From Rahnella ecdela (GTDB lineage Bacteria > Pseudomonadota > Gammaproteobacteria > Enterobacterales > Enterobacteriaceae), in contig NZ_JAFMOY010000133.1 in NCBI RefSeq assembly GCF_019049625.1, forward strand, positions 124,001 through 188,000: 64,000 bases of DNA, read 5' to 3'. Under the pieces are notes generated by a model, which was not told the DNA's origin, searched no databases, and saw only the letters and a program-made list of their open reading frames with translations. The position numbers and the translations under genes are program-made. This document shows positions 25,540 to 33,835 of this stretch, one piece after another. Numbering within the stretch: the first letter of the stretch is position 1; every line of letters begins with the position of its first letter.

Positions 25540-26231
25540 TCCGCGGTGAACTGAATAAACGTCAGTTGCAAAACCTGCGTGCGGCACTGGCCGCCGCTGA
25601 TTTACCGCCGAAGAAACGCCAGCGCCTTTTATGGCGTATCGCCAAACTCGGCATCATCGTGGCGTCCAAACGCAACCAGCGGAATCAGGCGAACCCGGAC
25701 GGTACGCCCTGGTCACCGCGAAAACGCGGCAAGGGCAAGATGCTGCGCGGCCTGCCTAAACTGCTGGCCGTGCGTGAAATGCCCGAAATTCAGGGCGTCA
25801 GGATTTACCTCAAGGGCGGGAATTACCGCAACGGGACGAAGCCCATTGCGGCAGGCGTGGTCGGTGCGGCGCAGCAAAACGGCACCCGTACCACCATGAG
25901 CGCCGATAAGGCCCCGCGAAAGCCGCAGGCCAACCGGCCCGCGCTGCCGCGACAGGCTAAAAAGCTGCGCGCGCTGGGCTACAAAGTTCGCCAGGGAAAA
26001 CGCTGGGTGAAGCCATCCAGCAAGAAAATCATGGAAACCATGAGCATGGCCCAGGCGGGGCTGCTGATTAAAAAATTACGGGGCACACCGTCAAAACGCA
26101 CCTGGACGATTGATTTACCTGGCCGCGTGTTTTTAGGCGTAAGCAACGATGAATTCAACAAAATACTTGCGCGGCAATTGCAGGCGATCGGCTTCGGCTG
26201 GGACGTCAACGCGCAGGACATCACGGAGTAA
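25536..26231 (+). CDS. Phage virion morphogenesis protein (gpS family)
   Basis: A 231-residue strongly basic protein that starts with GTG overlapping the previous stop (GTGA). Family signs are LPPKKRQRLLWRIAKLGI near the N-terminus, NPDGTPWSPRKRGKGKML, and the C-terminal GRVFLGVSNDEFNKILARQL (P2 S: GRxLLGLs). It belongs to the P2 S/Mu G family, thought to complete tails. It is longer than P2 S (150) because of a lysine/arginine-rich insertion at about 105-165. Confidence 0.85.
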   Translation: MIRGELNKRQLQNLRAALAAADLPPKKRQRLLWRIAKLGIIVASKRNQRNQANPDGTPWSPRKRGKGKMLRGLPKLLAVREMPEIQGVRIYLKGGNYRNGTKPIAAGVVGAAQQNGTRTTMSADKAPRKPQANRPALPRQAKKLRALGYKVRQGKRWVKPSSKKIMETMSMAQAGLLIKKLRGTPSKRTWTIDLPGRVFLGVSNDEFNKILARQLQAIGFGWDVNAQDITE

Positions 26232-26236
26232 CCATC

Positions 26237-27379
26237 ATGACCTGGCCTAATGTCAACGTCAGTCAGATTAACCGCTTCAACGGCACCACGACCGACGTCG
26301 AGCGCGTCGTCCTGTATGTCGGCTACGGCACAACCAACGTCGGGAAAACCCAGGCGTTAAACACCGGCAGCGATCTGGATAAAGCCCTGGGCGATAACGC
26401 CAGCCTGCTGAAATCCCTGGTTGCCGCCGCTGCGAACAACGCCGGTCAAAACTGGTTCGCCTTCGTTCACGTACTGGCGGCACCCGATACCGAGGCAGAA
26501 GACTACACGCCGGATGCCGACTGGATGGCCGCCATTCAGGCCGGGCAGAACGTGGCATCGGTCGAAGGCGTTGTCCTGGCATTCGATACCGAAACACCGG
26601 CCACCATCAACCGGGCTACGGAAATGCGATCCACCCTGCAAGCCAAATACGGGCGTTTCGTGTGGTTCGCGCTGTCCGTGGGCGGGCCGCAGTCTGCTGA
26701 AACGTGGGCCGACTACCTCACCCGCATGGCCTTGCTGCAAGAAGGGATCGCCTCTCCCGGCGTCCAGCTGGTACCGCGCTTGTGGGGGAGTGAACCCGGC
26801 GTTCTTGCTGGTCGCCTGTGCAACCGTTCGGTGACCATCGCCGACAGCCCCGCCCGCGTGGCGACGGGTGCGGTGACCGCGCTCGGCAGCGACAGCCTGC
26901 CCAAAGACGGCACCGGCGTAGAGATTGATTTGGCCGTGCTGCAAGCGCTGGAAGCCAACCGGTTCAGCGTGCCGATGTGGTACCACGATTTCGACGGCAT
27001 TTACTGGTCGGACGGTCGCACGCTGGACGTGGAAGGCGGTGACTACCAGACCATTGAAAACGTGCGCATCGTCGATAAAGCGTCTCGCAAGGTGCGTTTG
27101 CGGGCTATCCCGAAAATCGCCGACCGTTCGCTCAACAGCACGCCGGGCAGCATCGCCGCCCACGTGACGTACTTCGGCAAGCCGCTGCGCGATATGGCGA
27201 TCACCACCCAAATCAACGGGGTGGAGTTTCCGGGCGAAGTCAAACCGCCGAAAGACGGAGACATCAGCATCACCTGGTCGAGCAGCGTCAAGGTGCAAAT
27301 TTTTATCGTAGTGCGACCGTACGAAAGCGCGAAAGAAATCGGCGTGAGTATCGAACTCGACACCTCACTGGAGAGCTAA
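26237..27379 (+). CDS. Contractile tail sheath protein (DUF2586, HP1-like)
   Basis: A 380-residue protein (MTWPNVNVSQINRFNGTTTD). It is the right size and position for a sheath and is followed at once by the tube gene. The family, DUF2586, is the sheath type I associate with HP1/K139 phages and differs from P2 FI. Recognisable parts are LYVGYGTTNVGKTQAL, VWFALSVGGPQSAETWADYL and a C-terminal IFIVVRPYESAKEIGVSIELD. The sheath contracts to drive the tube through the cell envelope. Confidence 0.85.
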   Translation: MTWPNVNVSQINRFNGTTTDVERVVLYVGYGTTNVGKTQALNTGSDLDKALGDNASLLKSLVAAAANNAGQNWFAFVHVLAAPDTEAEDYTPDADWMAAIQAGQNVASVEGVVLAFDTETPATINRATEMRSTLQAKYGRFVWFALSVGGPQSAETWADYLTRMALLQEGIASPGVQLVPRLWGSEPGVLAGRLCNRSVTIADSPARVATGAVTALGSDSLPKDGTGVEIDLAVLQALEANRFSVPMWYHDFDGIYWSDGRTLDVEGGDYQTIENVRIVDKASRKVRLRAIPKIADRSLNSTPGSIAAHVTYFGKPLRDMAITTQINGVEFPGEVKPPKDGDISITWSSSVKVQIFIVVRPYESAKEIGVSIELDTSLES

Positions 27380-27382
27380 CCC

Positions 27383-27838
27383 ATGACAGAACGCATTAGC
27401 GGCGGTTCGTTCGACGTGAACTATGACAGCGTCATGATCCACGTCGAAAACGCCACGGTGACCATCACCGACAACAGCACCGCCGTGCAAACGCGCGGCG
27501 TACCCAACGGCCACGTCAAAGGTTCAGTCACGGCAGACGTCGAAATCGAAGTCGACTCCCTGAACTTCAAGAAATTCACCGCCGTGGCACGTGCGGCGGG
27601 TTCGTGGCGTGACATCGCGGAAAAAGACTTCTTGTTCTACGCCAACGTGGGCGACGAAGAGGAAAAAATCGAGGTGTTTGGCTGCGTCCCGACGCTGTCC
27701 GACCTGGTCAACATCGCCCCGTCTGAGGCCAGCAAGACCACGAAGAAAATCAAATTCATGGTCACCAGCCCGGACTTTGTCGCGATCGACGGCGTGCCTT
27801 ATCTGTCAGCCCGCGACACGCGCGACTTGAAAGGATAA
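27383..27838 (+). CDS. Tail tube protein (DUF2597, HP1-like)
   Basis: A 151-residue beta-rich protein (MTERISGGSFDVNYDSVMIH) directly after the sheath gene. It belongs to the DUF2597 family I associate with HP1-type tail tubes: VPNGHVKGSVTADVEIEVDS, then FGCVPTLSDLVNIAPSEASK. It would stack as hexameric rings inside the sheath. Only 3 nt separate it from the sheath stop. In P2 the equivalent pair FI/FII lies after the fibres, so its location before the lysis genes is a marker of HP1-type order. Confidence 0.85.
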   Translation: MTERISGGSFDVNYDSVMIHVENATVTITDNSTAVQTRGVPNGHVKGSVTADVEIEVDSLNFKKFTAVARAAGSWRDIAEKDFLFYANVGDEEEKIEVFGCVPTLSDLVNIAPSEASKTTKKIKFMVTSPDFVAIDGVPYLSARDTRDLKG

Positions 27839-27842
27839 CGCA

Positions 27843-28145
27843 ATGCCAAACGGTGAAACCTCACTCCTGACCAAGCTGCTGTTAATTGGCGCGGTCATTG
27901 GGCTGGGGCAACTCATGGTCAGCAACGAGCGCATTACGGTGCGCACCTTGCTGGGCCGGATAATTTTAGGGTCGGCGGTCGCACCGATCGCCGGGATTGC
28001 CCTGCTGCAATTCGAAAACATGCCTGAACTGGCGGTGATCGGCATCGCGTGCGGGCTGGGCATTTTGGGCAGCGCGATCATCGAAGAGTATTTCAAACGC
28101 TGGCTAGACCACCGGCTGGCTAAAAAGAGGGGCGAGAACCCATGA
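27843..28145 (+). CDS. Phage holin
   Basis: A 100-residue membrane protein with three hydrophobic segments (about 8-24, 40-57 and 63-84) and a basic cytoplasmic end (KRWLDHRLAKKRGENP). Size, membrane plan and position immediately before the endolysin identify it as the holin that sets lysis time. The stop overlaps the endolysin start by 4 nt (ATGA). No clear dual-start motif was seen at the N-terminus. Confidence 0.85.
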   Translation: MPNGETSLLTKLLLIGAVIGLGQLMVSNERITVRTLLGRIILGSAVAPIAGIALLQFENMPELAVIGIACGLGILGSAIIEEYFKRWLDHRLAKKRGENP

Positions 28146-28483
28146 CACTGAGCCAAAAACAACAGCAGTTCACCCGCATGGTGGGCAAGTTGATCGCCTG
28201 GGCCGATGCCAACGGCTACGCCCTGACGTTCGGCGAAGCCTATCGCACGCCGGAACAGGCAAAGCTGAACGCGAAAAGCGGCGCCGGTATCGCCAACAGC
28301 CTGCACACCCAGCGTCTGGCCGTGGATTTTAATCTGTTTATCGGCGGCGTCTGGCAGACCGACAGCCGCGCATTCACGCCGCTGGGCGAGTATTGGGAAA
28401 GCCTGGGCGGGAGCTGGGGCGGTCGCTTCAAGACCAACCCGGATGGCAACCATTTCAGCCTTGAACATAACGGCATGCGCTGA
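28142..28483 (+). CDS. Endolysin, M15-type peptidoglycan peptidase
   Basis: A 113-residue zinc peptidase of the M15 (VanY/T5 endolysin) type. The metal ligands are visible: H55 and D62 in SLHTQRLAVDFNLF and H104 in DGNHFSLEH. Such enzymes cut the L-Ala-D-Glu or cross-bridge bond of the stem peptide. P2 uses a muramidase-like K here, so this is a different lysis enzyme. There is no signal peptide, so export depends on the holin. It overlaps both neighbours (ATGA upstream; TGATG downstream). Confidence 0.9.
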   Translation: MTLSQKQQQFTRMVGKLIAWADANGYALTFGEAYRTPEQAKLNAKSGAGIANSLHTQRLAVDFNLFIGGVWQTDSRAFTPLGEYWESLGGSWGGRFKTNPDGNHFSLEHNGMR

Positions 28484-28869
28484 TGTGGCGCGATATGTTG
28501 TTTTATTTATATCTCATGTTAGGCGGGGCCTTTTGCGGTTGGATAGCGCACGGCTGGCACGATGCAAAAAACGAACTGGCCGCTAACCAGTCAGCAGAAA
28601 AAACCCGCCTGATTGTTACCGAGACAACCCGGCAATCCGGCCAGGCGTTAGAAAACAAATTGTCGGAGCTGAAAGCCAATGAAATTCACACCGAGCGGGA
28701 AATCCGCACGGAAATTATTAAGCCGGTGTTTAGCAACGTCTGCGCTACTGATGAGTCTGTCCGGGTGTTCAACCAGGGCGTTGAACGCGCCGAGCGAACC
28801 CTATCAGGAAAACCAGCTGACCCTGTGCCCGGTCAACCTGCCTCGACTGGCGGGCAAAACCGGCACTGA
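28483..28869 (+). CDS. Rz-type inner-membrane spanin
   Basis: A 128-residue protein with one N-terminal membrane anchor (about 5-23, MLFYLYLMLGGAFCGWIAHG) and a periplasmic helical domain. That is the layout of an i-spanin that fuses inner and outer membranes at the last step of lysis. It starts one base inside the endolysin stop. A lipoprotein gene (Rz1) is embedded in its 3' half in another frame and continues past its stop. Confidence 0.85.
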   Translation: MWRDMLFYLYLMLGGAFCGWIAHGWHDAKNELAANQSAEKTRLIVTETTRQSGQALENKLSELKANEIHTEREIRTEIIKPVFSNVCATDESVRVFNQGVERAERTLSGKPADPVPGQPASTGGQNRH

Positions 28870-28975
28870 CTTTAACGCGGCGCTGACACGGTATTTTCAG
28901 CTGTATACCGACTGCGCCGCACGACATAACGCCCTGGTGGGCATCATCCGAGAACGTAAGGAATTAGAACAATGA
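28679..28975 (+). CDS. Rz1-type outer-membrane spanin lipoprotein (overlaps Rz)
   Basis: A 98-residue protein read in a different frame from Rz, overlapping its last 191 bases. The start has a basic n-region (KFTPSGKSARKLLSR), a hydrophobic stretch and a lipobox LMSLSGC, with lipidation expected on Cys30. Two further cysteines lie in the mature part. Rz1 lies in the outer membrane and pairs with Rz across the periplasm. The reading continues to just inside the next gene start (ATGA), which supports that it is translated. Confidence 0.82.
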   Translation: MKFTPSGKSARKLLSRCLATSALLMSLSGCSTRALNAPSEPYQENQLTLCPVNLPRLAGKTGTDFNAALTRYFQLYTDCAARHNALVGIIRERKELEQ

Positions 28976-29247
28976 GCATCCCAAAAAATAAAACCATCAC
29001 CATGACCGTGGCCGGTGTCCCGCTGACCTTTGAGCCAAACAAGACCGCGTTTAATGGCTTGATGAATGAAGTCACCCAGACCAACAAAATGGCGCCCATG
29101 GTCACCTATCTGGGCCGCATAGTGTCGCCGGACTCAAAGGCCGCGCTCACGCAGCTGCTTGACGACTATCCGGGCGTTGAGCTGCAAATCGCCGATAAGG
29201 TGAATTCGATTTACTCGCCGCAGGTTGAGATTGAAATAAAAAACTAA
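28972..29247 (+). CDS. Tail assembly chaperone (gpE-like), zero-frame product
   Basis: A 91-residue protein (MSIPKNKTITMTVAGVPLTF) in the place of a gpE/G-type chaperone, directly upstream of the tape measure gene. It ends VEIEIKN at TAA 29245-29247, right on a slippery heptamer, so part of the ribosomes should shift to -1 and make the longer protein listed next. In P2 and lambda the ratio of short to long chaperone governs tail tube assembly on the tape measure. Confidence 0.88.
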   Translation: MSIPKNKTITMTVAGVPLTFEPNKTAFNGLMNEVTQTNKMAPMVTYLGRIVSPDSKAALTQLLDDYPGVELQIADKVNSIYSPQVEIEIKN

Positions 29248-29435
29248 AGGCGCGGGTAGCGGCCATCCGCGCCAATGCGCTGGAACAGTACCTGACGCTG
29301 CGCCGCTATTACCTCCCCCACGAAGACGATACCGAAGAAAGTCTCGCCCGCGCGTTGTGGCTTGACGAGTATTTCGCGCAGACCAAAGCCTATAAAACGG
29401 CGGAGGGGATCGCGATAGCCTTAAACGGAAATTGA
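28972..29435 (+). CDS. gpE+E'-type frameshifted tail assembly chaperone
   Basis: Slippage by -1 at A AAA AAC (29238-29244) replaces the final Asn with Lys and continues with CTA AAG GCG (LKARVAAIRANALEQYLTLR) to TGA at 29433-29435, two bases before the tape measure ATG. The fusion has about 154 residues. The -1 region has normal phage codon use and a sensible helical sequence rich in acidic residues (PHEDDTEESLARALWLDEYF). It otherwise would be an unexplained 190-bp gap in a packed operon. Confidence 0.88.
29238..29273 (+). promoter_or_regulatory. Programmed -1 frameshift signal in gene E
   Basis: The heptamer AAAAAAC (29238-29244) is in the correct X XXY YYZ register. Four bases later GGCGCGG (29249-29255) pairs perfectly with CCGCGCC (29267-29273), giving a 7-bp GC stem with an 11-nt loop as stimulator. 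The zero-frame stop lies between the two. Confidence 0.9.
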
Positions 29436-29436
29436 G

Positions 29437-31734
29437 ATGAGCCATTTAGATTTTACATTGAGCCTAATCGACAAACTGACGCGACCGTTAAAAACCGCGC
29501 AGGCGTCGCTGACCGGCTTCGCCGAAAAATCGCAGGCGTCATTTCAAAAAATCGGTATCGGGGCCGCCGCCGTCTGGGCGGTCGCCCAGTCTATCCAGGG
29601 CGTAGTCGGCCCGGCGTATGAAATGAATGCGGCGCTTTCGGAGATTGGTACCAAAGGCGTGGCACAAGACACGCTCGATAAGCTGTCAAGCTCGGCGCTT
29701 AAATTCAGTATCCGCTACGGCAAAAGCGCGGTCGACGTGGTCAATTCAAGCTATGCGATCAAAGGCGCAATGGCCGGGCTTGCTGACCAGGACTTGCCGC
29801 GCGTGACGCTGGCCGCCAACACGCTGGCCGCAGGGGTTAAAGCCAGCGGCGAGGAAGCCGGGGAATACATCAGCGCGATGGCCGCGCGTTTTAACAGTGA
29901 CCTGTCCAGCCTGGGACACGTGCGTTTTGCCGAAGAACTGGCGGGGAAAACGGCGTACATGGTGCAAAACTTTGGCGTGAAAATGCAGACCATGCAGGAG
30001 CTTATCGAAGGCACCAAAAATGCCGGGGCTGACTTTGGCGTCAGCATGGACGAACAGTTCGCCGTGCTGGGCACCTTGTCGCGCACGCTGGGCACCGAAT
30101 CCAGCGGCATTTATGAGCAGTTCCTCCGCAGTGCGCCCGCCGCTGCCGAAAAGCTGGGCATGAGCTTTGTCGACGCCACCGGCAAGATGCTGCCAATGGG
30201 CGATATTCTGCAAAAGCTGCAAGACAAATACGGCCAGAGCATTGAAGGCAACGTCAAGGCCCAGCAGGCGTTAGACGCCGCGTTCGGCGGCGGGGCCGAC
30301 GTGATTAAAAAACTGTACGGCCAGCAAAACATTCTCAATAAGAGCATCAGCGCACTGGGCCGCAATGACGGCATGAAGCGGGCCGAGGAAATGGCCGCCA
30401 AAATGGCGAAACCCTGGGAGCGGATCACCGCGTCTTTTTATGCGATTCGCGTCGCCATTGGTAACACCTTACTCCCTATCCTCACCCCGCTGATTAACCG
30501 CGTGGCCGACGTGGGCGCGAAGTTTGCCCGCTGGCTGGATATGTTCCCGAACATCGCCCGCTGGCTGGGTTACATCACGCTTGCCGTGTTGTCCTTTGGC
30601 CTGGTCGGCGCCGCTGCAAACATCGTGATGGGCGTGTTTGGCTTCACCATGATGGGGCTGACCGGTATCGCCAAAGTGCTGGGCCTCGCCTGGAAGGCGC
30701 TCACCTGGACGCTGAATTTACTGCGCCCCTCCCTGATTACTACCCGTATCGGTCTGGCCGGTCTGTGGATCCAGTCCAAATTACTGGCGGTCTGGACGGG
30801 CGTCTGCCGCATGGCCCTGTTTGCCTGGAATGCCGTCCTGAAAGCCGGGGCCATTGCTATGCGCATTTACGGCGCCGCGACGATGTTCGCCGGGGTGGCG
30901 ATGCAGATTTTGACCAGCCCGATCACCTTAATCATTGCCGCACTGGCCGCGCTGGCCGTGGGTATCTGGTACGTGGTCACGCACTGGGATGAGCTGAAAG
31001 CCGCCGTGATGGAAACCGCCGCATTTGCCTGGGTGATGGAGACAGCCGAAAAAGTCGGCCAGGTCTTTGCCGTCGTGTGGGATGCCATCGCCCAGGGCTG
31101 GGACGCCGTAGTGCAATTCTTTACCGGCCTGTCCCCGGTCGCCGCGTTCGAAGGGTTTTCCGAGGCCATCGGCAGCGTCTTCAACAAGCTGTTTGACGTG
31201 CTGAAAAATACCTTTGCATCGACTTATAACTGGATAGTCGAAAAGCTAAACAAAATCCCCGGCGTCAATATCGACCTGAAAACCGTCGAGACACCGGCGA
31301 CGAACGCGAAGGTACCCACACAAGCGGGCGCCGTCCCCTCACCGGGTATCAGCCTGCCGCCGCAGCCGGTGGCCGTCCCGTCTGCCGCAGTAAATTTGCC
31401 GCCGCCAGTGTCAACGCTGCCGCAGGTGAATGTCCCGGCAGTCCGTGCACCGTCGCTGATGTCGGCCCCGCTTCCCACAGAACTGCCCGCCCCTGCGCTG
31501 GCGGCGGCCACAGCTGACAGAGCCAAGCCGCCCAAGCTGGCCGGGGGTGAAAACCTATTATCCGGGAACAAAGTCGGTTCGGTCGTCCCGCGCGAAGGGC
31601 TGATGAGCCAGGTTAAATCCGACAGCAAAACCGTCGTCGACAGCCGCAAAACGTGGGGTGATACCTACATCAACGCGCCGAACGGCATTACCCCCGGCCA
31701 GCTGGCCGAATGGCAGGAGATGAACGCAGGATGA
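29437..31734 (+). CDS. Tail tape measure protein (gpT family)
   Basis: A 765-residue protein. It opens LDFTLSLIDKLTRPLKTAQA, a common start of P2/Mu-type tape measures, and contains the TP901-like core (SEIGTKGVAQDTLDKLSSSA). Hydrophobic segments lie around 365-420 and 470-515, and a proline/alanine-rich linker at about 620-700. It sets tail length and helps DNA entry. Its stop overlaps the next start (ATGA). The length predicts a tail slightly shorter than P2 (815-residue T). Confidence 0.95.
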   Translation: MSHLDFTLSLIDKLTRPLKTAQASLTGFAEKSQASFQKIGIGAAAVWAVAQSIQGVVGPAYEMNAALSEIGTKGVAQDTLDKLSSSALKFSIRYGKSAVDVVNSSYAIKGAMAGLADQDLPRVTLAANTLAAGVKASGEEAGEYISAMAARFNSDLSSLGHVRFAEELAGKTAYMVQNFGVKMQTMQELIEGTKNAGADFGVSMDEQFAVLGTLSRTLGTESSGIYEQFLRSAPAAAEKLGMSFVDATGKMLPMGDILQKLQDKYGQSIEGNVKAQQALDAAFGGGADVIKKLYGQQNILNKSISALGRNDGMKRAEEMAAKMAKPWERITASFYAIRVAIGNTLLPILTPLINRVADVGAKFARWLDMFPNIARWLGYITLAVLSFGLVGAAANIVMGVFGFTMMGLTGIAKVLGLAWKALTWTLNLLRPSLITTRIGLAGLWIQSKLLAVWTGVCRMALFAWNAVLKAGAIAMRIYGAATMFAGVAMQILTSPITLIIAALAALAVGIWYVVTHWDELKAAVMETAAFAWVMETAEKVGQVFAVVWDAIAQGWDAVVQFFTGLSPVAAFEGFSEAIGSVFNKLFDVLKNTFASTYNWIVEKLNKIPGVNIDLKTVETPATNAKVPTQAGAVPSPGISLPPQPVAVPSAAVNLPPPVSTLPQVNVPAVRAPSLMSAPLPTELPAPALAAATADRAKPPKLAGGENLLSGNKVGSVVPREGLMSQVKSDSKTVVDSRKTWGDTYINAPNGITPGQLAEWQEMNAG

Positions 31735-32066
31735 GCGACACCCCGATTTACATTGATTTGCTGATTACTGGCCGGGATTTCACGCTCGACAGCGGCAACG
31801 AGCCGCAGCTGTGCAACAACCGCGTCAGCATCGGCCAGGACATTATTCACAGCATCTTAGAAAGCGGCATCACCGCCAAACTGATAGGCGAACGCAGCCC
31901 GACCATGCGCGGCGACGTCCTCACGCAGCTGACCTTGCTGGTAGAAAGTGACACCCGCCTGATACCCGGCACGATTGTGATCACCGAAGAAAGCTTGTCG
32001 CGCCTTTACATCACTGCCGAAACCTACGATTTCGGCCAGGTTAGCCAGGGAATGAACTATGACTGA
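31731..32066 (+). CDS. Baseplate wedge protein, gpW/gp25-like (DUF2590)
   Basis: A 111-residue protein (MSDTPIYIDLLITGRDFTLD) with VSIGQDIIHSILESG and LLVESDTRLIPGTIVI, the pattern of the DUF2590 family, which resembles T4 gp25 / P2 W. It would form part of the baseplate wedge. It overlaps the tape measure stop by 4 nt and gene J by 8 nt. The start at 31731 is chosen for the ATGA coupling; a start 7 codons upstream is open. There is no separate V (spike) gene before it, unlike P2. Confidence 0.8.
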   Translation: MSDTPIYIDLLITGRDFTLDSGNEPQLCNNRVSIGQDIIHSILESGITAKLIGERSPTMRGDVLTQLTLLVESDTRLIPGTIVITEESLSRLYITAETYDFGQVSQGMNYD

Positions 32067-33243
32067 GAAACCGACCGTTGATTTTGAGCAGGTATTGCGC
32101 GACAGCGGGATGCCGACCACCGAAGCCGAAATCGACACGGAATTTAAAGCCATCGTAAAAGATGAAAATTATGTGACCAATACGTCGCGCATGTCCCCGT
32201 TCTGGCGGCTTATTCAAAAAATCGTCAGCACGCCGGTGCTGTGGCTGAAAGACGTGTTAGTCCAGGTCGTGTTAACCAATATGTTTGTCGCGACGGCCAC
32301 CGGCCCGATGCTGCGCCTTCTCGCCTGGGCGGTGAACATCGAAGCCAAACCGGCCAGCGCGGCGGCGGGCGTCATCCGTTTTTACAAAACCACCGCCGCC
32401 AATGCCGTGACCATTAACGCGGGAACACTTATCCAGACGGAGCGCATCAACGGCGTGGTGTATGGGTTGAGTGTGAACCGCGACGTTACCCTGCCAGCCG
32501 GTGTTGAAAGCGGCTTAATCGACGTCACCGCCACGGGTAACGGAACGGGTTACAACCTCGCACCGGGCTATTACCGCATTTTGCCGATCGCCGTGGCCGG
32601 TATCGCCAGCGTGGTCAATGAAGATGACTGGCTGACCACGCCGGGCGCCGATGAAGAAACCGACGACGAGCTGCGCGACCGAACCCGCAACCAGTTTAAC
32701 CTGGTGGGCAACTACCACACGGACGCCATTTACCGCAGCATGATTGCCAGCGTGGTGGGCCTGAGCGTGGATCGCATTTTCTTTTTGCACGATGCCCCGC
32801 GCGGCCCCGGTACCGCCAACGCCTATTTGCTGCTCGACAGCGGCGAGACGTCGCAGCCCTTTATCGACGCGGTGAATGACTACATCAACAGCCAGGGCCA
32901 CCACGGCCACGGCGATGATTTGCAGTGTTTCGCCATGCCTGACACTACGCACACGCTGGCCGTGACGGTGTATGTGCTGAGTAAAGAGAACATGACGGCG
33001 GAAGAACTGGCCGAACTGCAATCCGGTGTGACCAACTTGATCCGCTGCGCCTTTCGGGAAAATGCCAACTATGAGGTCAAAAAGACCTGGCCTTACGCTC
33101 GCTTCTCTTTTTCCAATCTGGGCCGCGAATTACATAAAACGTTTCCGGTTATCGACTCGCTGAGTTTTTCATTGGCCGACATTATCAGCGAACTTTCCGT
33201 CCCGCGTCTGGCCGGGCTGACCGTGGAGATCCGCAATGACTGA
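32059..33243 (+). CDS. Baseplate protein J
   Basis: A 394-residue protein of the gpJ/Mu gp47 family that forms the outer wedge of the baseplate. Family marks are the N-terminal helical part (SRMSPFWRLIQKIVSTPVLW), the domain starting ATGPMLRLLAWAVNIEAKPAS, and TPGADEETDDELRDRTRNQF. The C-terminal part ends in SVPRLAGLTVEIRND. It is somewhat longer than P2 J (302). It overlaps its neighbours by 8 nt on both sides. Confidence 0.92.
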   Translation: MTEKPTVDFEQVLRDSGMPTTEAEIDTEFKAIVKDENYVTNTSRMSPFWRLIQKIVSTPVLWLKDVLVQVVLTNMFVATATGPMLRLLAWAVNIEAKPASAAAGVIRFYKTTAANAVTINAGTLIQTERINGVVYGLSVNRDVTLPAGVESGLIDVTATGNGTGYNLAPGYYRILPIAVAGIASVVNEDDWLTTPGADEETDDELRDRTRNQFNLVGNYHTDAIYRSMIASVVGLSVDRIFFLHDAPRGPGTANAYLLLDSGETSQPFIDAVNDYINSQGHHGHGDDLQCFAMPDTTHTLAVTVYVLSKENMTAEELAELQSGVTNLIRCAFRENANYEVKKTWPYARFSFSNLGRELHKTFPVIDSLSFSLADIISELSVPRLAGLTVEIRND

Positions 33244-33826
33244 TTTCCTGACCCAGCTTAAAAGCCTGAAACTGCCGTCATGGATGGATGCAGGCGAACC
33301 CGCGAAATTACTCCGGGCAAGCGTCCGCTTTTGGTCACAGGTTTACGAGTGGGTAACCTGGCCGCTCAAACAGTTTGACCCGCTCACCTGTGCCGAACCG
33401 CTGTTAAACCTGCTTGCCTGGGAACGCGACATCACCCGGTTTAACGGGGAGCCGTTGAGCCTCTACCGCAAGCGTGTGAATTTCGCCTTCATCAATGCTC
33501 AAGACGCCGGGGAGGTTGCCGGGTTTATCGCCATATTCAGCCGCCTGGGCATTGGCTATGTCGAATTGCTGGAGCGTCAGGACGGGCTTGACTGGGACGT
33601 CATCGTCGTGCGGGTGACTGATAGCCAGGTTGCGGATAACAGCGATCTCCTTTTAGAGATTATCCGCAAATATGGCCGCACCTGCCGACGCTATCAGTTT
33701 GAGGTGATCACCTCGCTGCCCCTGCATATCAACATCGGTTGGTATCAGGGTGAATATATTTGTTACCCGGCCAGCCTGGGCGACATCAACACCGAATTAA
33801 GCGCAACGTATAGCGCGAGTTTGTAG
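33236..33826 (+). CDS. Tail protein I
   Basis: A 196-residue protein following J, as in P2 (I, 176). It contains LNLLAWERDITRFNGEPLSLYRKRV, the core pattern of the P2 I family, plus an N-terminal FLTQLKSLKLPSWMDAGEPAK. It helps attach the tail fibre to the baseplate. It ends 9 nt before the fibre gene. Confidence 0.9.
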   Translation: MTDFLTQLKSLKLPSWMDAGEPAKLLRASVRFWSQVYEWVTWPLKQFDPLTCAEPLLNLLAWERDITRFNGEPLSLYRKRVNFAFINAQDAGEVAGFIAIFSRLGIGYVELLERQDGLDWDVIVVRVTDSQVADNSDLLLEIIRKYGRTCRRYQFEVITSLPLHINIGWYQGEYICYPASLGDINTELSATYSASL

Positions 33827-33835
33827 GGGAACAAC

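Noticed and set aside
26357-27298. 313-codon leftward frame opposite the sheath gene
   Set aside because: Shadow of the sheath gene, no start context, His/Arg-rich translation.
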